A DNA stretch of 7,739 nucleotides from Candidatus Manganitrophaceae bacterium (GTDB taxonomy: Bacteria > Nitrospirota > Nitrospiria > SBBL01 > Manganitrophaceae): contig SCUR01000142.1 in NCBI GenBank assembly GCA_004297235.1, forward strand, positions 1 through 7,739. The letters are read 5' to 3'. A program made the position numbers and the translations under genes. The notes beneath the pieces are model-generated. The model ran no database searches. It saw nothing but the letters and a program-made list of their open reading frames with translations, and was not told where the DNA came from. Positions 5,612 through 7,739 of the stretch are shown here, piece after piece (positions within the stretch are counted from its first letter, which is position 1; every line of letters begins with the position of its first letter).

Positions 5612-6544
5612 ATGGGAACCACGTCGGGCGAATGGTCAGTGAAAGCACCGCTGAGCGCGCCGCGATCCCATCCCGCCGTAGCCGTTTATAACGGAAAGAT
5701 TTATAGCTTCGGTGGCGGCGGTCCCGCTTTCAAAAGCCTCAACCTCTCTGAAGTCTACGATCCCAAAACAAACTGCTGGTCCTCACTCCGACCGATGCCG
5801 ACCCTCCGCTCCGGCGCGATGGCGGCAACGATCGGCGATGCGATTTATGTGATCGGCGGCGGGTTCAAAAAACCCGACGGCAAATTTAAATTCCTCACCA
5901 CGGTCGAGGTCTACTTCCCCAAAGAAGATCGGTGGGAGACCGGCCCCGACCTTCTCCAACCGCACGACTATCCCGCCGCGACGATCCTCGACGGACAGAT
6001 CTACATTATCGGCGGCCATCACCCGAACGCTACGAAGGGGGGGCCGCAAACCGATCCGGCCTTCTCGTTCTCAGAACGCTGGTCGCCCGGCATGAAGGGA
6101 TGGGAAGAGATCTCCCCGATGCCGACGCCGCGCTTTGCCGCCTCCGCCGTCGTGATGAACGGACAGCTCTGGACGCTCGGGGGCGTCGCCTTCACGCCGC
6201 AAGGCTTTAACGAATACGACCGGATCGAGGTCTTCGATCCAAAGACGGGGAAGTGGACGGTCAATCCGCTGAAACTCCCTTGGGGCTCGGCAGGACAGGG
6301 GACGTGCGTTGTGAATGACCATCTTTATATCTTCGGCGGCTTCCGCGGAGACGAGGGGATCGGCACCCACGGAGCGGTTTTTGATCCAGTCTCAAAGAAG
6401 TGGTCGGAGTTACCAGCTATGCCGGAGGCGCGGGCCGCCATGGGTGTGGTGGTGATCGGCGGAACGATCTACCTCCTCGGCGGCTGGGCGAAGGATCGCT
6501 CGGTGATGGGGTCGGTCGTTTCGTACAGATCGCCTCTGATCTAA
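5612..6544 (+). CDS. Kelch-repeat protein, six-bladed beta-propeller
   Basis: The 310 residues contain six kelch motifs, each with a hydrophobic strand ending in GG and then a V-x-V/Y-x-P...W strand. The glycine doublets lie at 34-37, 82-84, 134-135, 190-191, 242-243 and 290-291, so the whole chain is one six-bladed propeller. The N-terminal WSVKAPL strand probably closes the ring with the C-terminal blade. There is no signal peptide, unlike many bacterial kelch proteins such as the periplasmic sialate mutarotase NanM, so it is predicted to be cytoplasmic. Kelch propellers bind proteins or small ligands, and nothing here shows which. The start is supported by TAAGGA at 5597-5602, which overlaps the stop codon of the aminopropyltransferase gene, so the two are probably translated from one message. 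No convincing terminator follows the gene. Confidence 0.88.
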   Translation: MGTTSGEWSVKAPLSAPRSHPAVAVYNGKIYSFGGGGPAFKSLNLSEVYDPKTNCWSSLRPMPTLRSGAMAATIGDAIYVIGGGFKKPDGKFKFLTTVEVYFPKEDRWETGPDLLQPHDYPAATILDGQIYIIGGHHPNATKGGPQTDPAFSFSERWSPGMKGWEEISPMPTPRFAASAVVMNGQLWTLGGVAFTPQGFNEYDRIEVFDPKTGKWTVNPLKLPWGSAGQGTCVVNDHLYIFGGFRGDEGIGTHGAVFDPVSKKWSELPAMPEARAAMGVVVIGGTIYLLGGWAKDRSVMGSVVSYRSPLI

Positions 6545-6596
6545 AATAACCACTCATTGGAAAGATCGAATAAGAGGTCATGTAGGGCCACCCGAT

Positions 6597-6606
6597 GTGA
6601 TATCAC
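6597..6606. repeat. 10-base palindrome upstream of the lipoprotein promoter
   Basis: GTGATATCAC is a perfect 10-base palindrome, 23 bases upstream of the -35 at 6630. The symmetry ends there (T opposite T outside). It may be an activator or repressor half-site pair, but one copy of this length is weak evidence. Confidence 0.2.
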
Positions 6607-6629
6607 TGCTCCGATTTTTGAAATTTGTA

Positions 6630-6659
6630 TTGACATGCGCGGGAAACCTAAAATATATT
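6630..6659 (+). promoter_or_regulatory. Sigma70 promoter for the lipoprotein gene
   Basis: A perfect -35 TTGACA at 6630-6635 is followed after 18 bases by TATATT at 6654-6659, a five-of-six match to the -10, in an AT-rich patch unlike the GC-rich genes around it. Transcription would start near 6666 and give a leader of about 39 bases containing GGAG at 6695-6698. Confidence 0.65.
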
Positions 6660-6704
6660 ATGCAGGTATCTTCTGGGAAGTGTCATCCGTCCCCGGAGCA
6701 ATTT

Positions 6705-7739
6705 ATGAAGAACCTCAGCTTGGCCGTCGGTGGCATAATCGCCTGCTCCAGTTTCTTGCTATTAGGAGGGTGTGGGAACGGCGGGTCTTCCCCTTCTCCA
6801 ACCATCGATTCCGCAAAAGCCCAAAAATCCGGAAGCCGGGTAGGCCATACAGTGGCTGAGATAGCCCGGGTTGCAAGGGGAAGCTTGGTTCTCCAGGGAA
6901 AGCTCCGGCCCGAAGCCTATCCGTCGAGTAATCTCTCCTCCGATCGAAAAAAACCACGGAGATCCGTCCTCGCCACCTCAACCCCTTGCCCCCTCATCAC
7001 GGAGCCGGAGACCCTGTCATCCAGTTTCATCATCGTCATCGACTACGGAACCGGCTGCGTAGACTCGTTTGATGGGAGCCGCCGCGGTGGGAAGATTACG
7101 GTTGCGGTAACCGAAGCAACCGTCGATTCGGCCGACAACATCATTTCCGGATTCATTACTCTGGCATTTACCAGCTATACCGTCGGCCAGAACACCTTCG
7201 GGGGCTCGGGCAGTATCCATGTGACCTCTTCAACTTCAGAGTCGTGGGACATGAGTTTGACGTTGTCGAAACCGACGGAAACGCAAGCGCTTGTCTTCCG
7301 ATCGACCGTGTCGTATAACGATTCGACCGACCTAGAGACGGTGAACGGATCGGGCACTTTCATCAGCAGCAAAGAAGGACCGATCGATTTTTCGCTCAAT
7401 GATCTTCAATATGACTTCGTCACCACACATACTCCGCTCACTTGCCCCAATCCGATCGGAGGGAGCGTTACCCTTTCGACCTCGTCCCGCAGGGCCACCC
7501 TCACCTTTGGCATTCAGACCCCCGGCTGCGGATCGGCATTCCTCTCCCTCGATGGCGGAGCAGATTTCATCGTGAGCATGGAGGAAGCCTCGGACGATCC
7601 CGGCCCTGGTGTTCCCGATTCGGTCCCGCCGGCTCCCACGGGCCTCTCGGTGACGTCCGAGAATGGTCAGATCGTCGCGCGCTGGAATCCAGTGGAAGGA
7701 GCCACCTCTTATAATTTGTATAAGGCGACTCTCTTCGGG
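6705..7739 (+). CDS. Secreted lipoprotein with a fibronectin type III-like domain (partial, 3' end missing)
   Basis: The frame from the ATG at 6705 stays open for 345 codons to the window edge, so the gene continues outside. GGAG at 6695-6698, 6 bases upstream, supports the start. The first 23 residues form a lipoprotein signal peptide: K2, a hydrophobic stretch 4-20, and the lipobox L20-G-G-C23, with C23 as the lipidated residue followed by GNGGSSPSP. A low-complexity basic linker (about 35-92) leads to a beta-rich, Ser/Thr-rich domain (about 93-290). That domain has DYGTGC (113-118) followed by G-x-R-x-GGK-I (124-131), and two Cys pairs, C95/C118 and C247/C275, that could form disulfides. 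The DYGTGC...G-R...GK-I pattern resembles hypothetical lipoproteins I recall from Bacteroidetes, but this was not tested by search. From about residue 308, PPAPTGLSVTSENG, then ARW, then SYNLYKA match the first strands of a fibronectin type III domain. An envelope-anchored surface or adhesion role is inferred. Confidence 0.82.
   Translation, partial: MKNLSLAVGGIIACSSFLLLGGCGNGGSSPSPTIDSAKAQKSGSRVGHTVAEIARVARGSLVLQGKLRPEAYPSSNLSSDRKKPRRSVLATSTPCPLITEPETLSSSFIIVIDYGTGCVDSFDGSRRGGKITVAVTEATVDSADNIISGFITLAFTSYTVGQNTFGGSGSIHVTSSTSESWDMSLTLSKPTETQALVFRSTVSYNDSTDLETVNGSGTFISSKEGPIDFSLNDLQYDFVTTHTPLTCPNPIGGSVTLSTSSRRATLTFGIQTPGCGSAFLSLDGGADFIVSMEEASDDPGPGVPDSVPPAPTGLSVTSENGQIVARWNPVEGATSYNLYKATLFG

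Noticed and set aside
2940..6544. Idea that ilvD, the aminopropyltransferase and the kelch gene form a dedicated new pathway
   Set aside because: ilvD is a standard biosynthetic gene with no metabolic link to polyamines. Co-transcription alone does not show a shared pathway; only the aminopropyltransferase/kelch pair is tight enough to flag.
6545..6630. Search for a terminator after the kelch gene
   Set aside because: The only symmetric element (6597-6606) has no loop, and the T run at 6614-6618 is not next to it. No intrinsic terminator can be supported.
6557..6859. 100-codon plus-strand open frame before the lipoprotein gene
   Set aside because: It spans the lipoprotein promoter and overlaps its signal peptide in another frame. 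It has no good ribosome site or family features.
7017..7399. Two minus-strand open frames of 67 and 74 codons opposite the lipoprotein gene
   Set aside because: They overlap each other and are antisense to a continuous lipoprotein frame, with no supporting motifs.

Overview
This is a stretch of bacterial chromosome, apparently from a Gram-negative organism. It holds six complete genes, a seventh that runs off the right edge, and probably the last codons of another gene at the left edge. The Gram-negative reading rests on the lipobox lipoprotein and on the MshEN-type protein. The GC-rich third codon positions and the gene mix (MshEN plus C-terminal GAF-like protein, six-bladed kelch protein, aminopropyltransferase) would fit a Nitrospirota- or Deltaproteobacteria-like lineage, but that placement is a guess. 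No mobile element, integrase, CRISPR array, tRNA or rRNA was seen.

Layout. Positions 1-62 read as the C-terminal tail of an FNR-type FAD/NAD(P)-binding oxidoreductase. A non-coding gap follows with a GC-rich hairpin and a sigma70-like promoter. Positions 259-1266 encode an MshEN-domain protein with a GAF-like C-terminus and no ATPase domain. Convergent to it is tag (1936-1334, minus strand), DNA-3-methyladenine glycosylase I, with every known zinc and catalytic residue in place. A divergent intergenic region with a promoter and direct repeats leads to a 231-residue soluble protein of unknown function (2176-2871), which ends at a textbook intrinsic terminator (2888-2916).

The terminator is followed after only 23 bases by ilvD (2940-4613, dihydroxy-acid dehydratase of branched-chain amino acid synthesis). 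Then come a spermidine-synthase-like aminopropyltransferase (4643-5599) and a six-bladed kelch protein (5612-6544). These three are closely spaced on one strand (29 and 12 bases) and probably form one transcript. A new promoter at 6630-6659 then drives a lipoprotein gene from 6705 that is still open at the window end, where a fibronectin type III-like domain begins.

Most of the window is ordinary housekeeping content, and I see no clear new defence or mobile system. The points worth a second look are: the terminator pressed against ilvD with no evident room for a promoter; changed catalytic-loop residues in the aminopropyltransferase and its tight pairing with a cytoplasmic kelch propeller; the MshEN protein with half-degenerate c-di-GMP motifs; and the unrecognised 231-residue gene with repeats and competing hairpins upstream.
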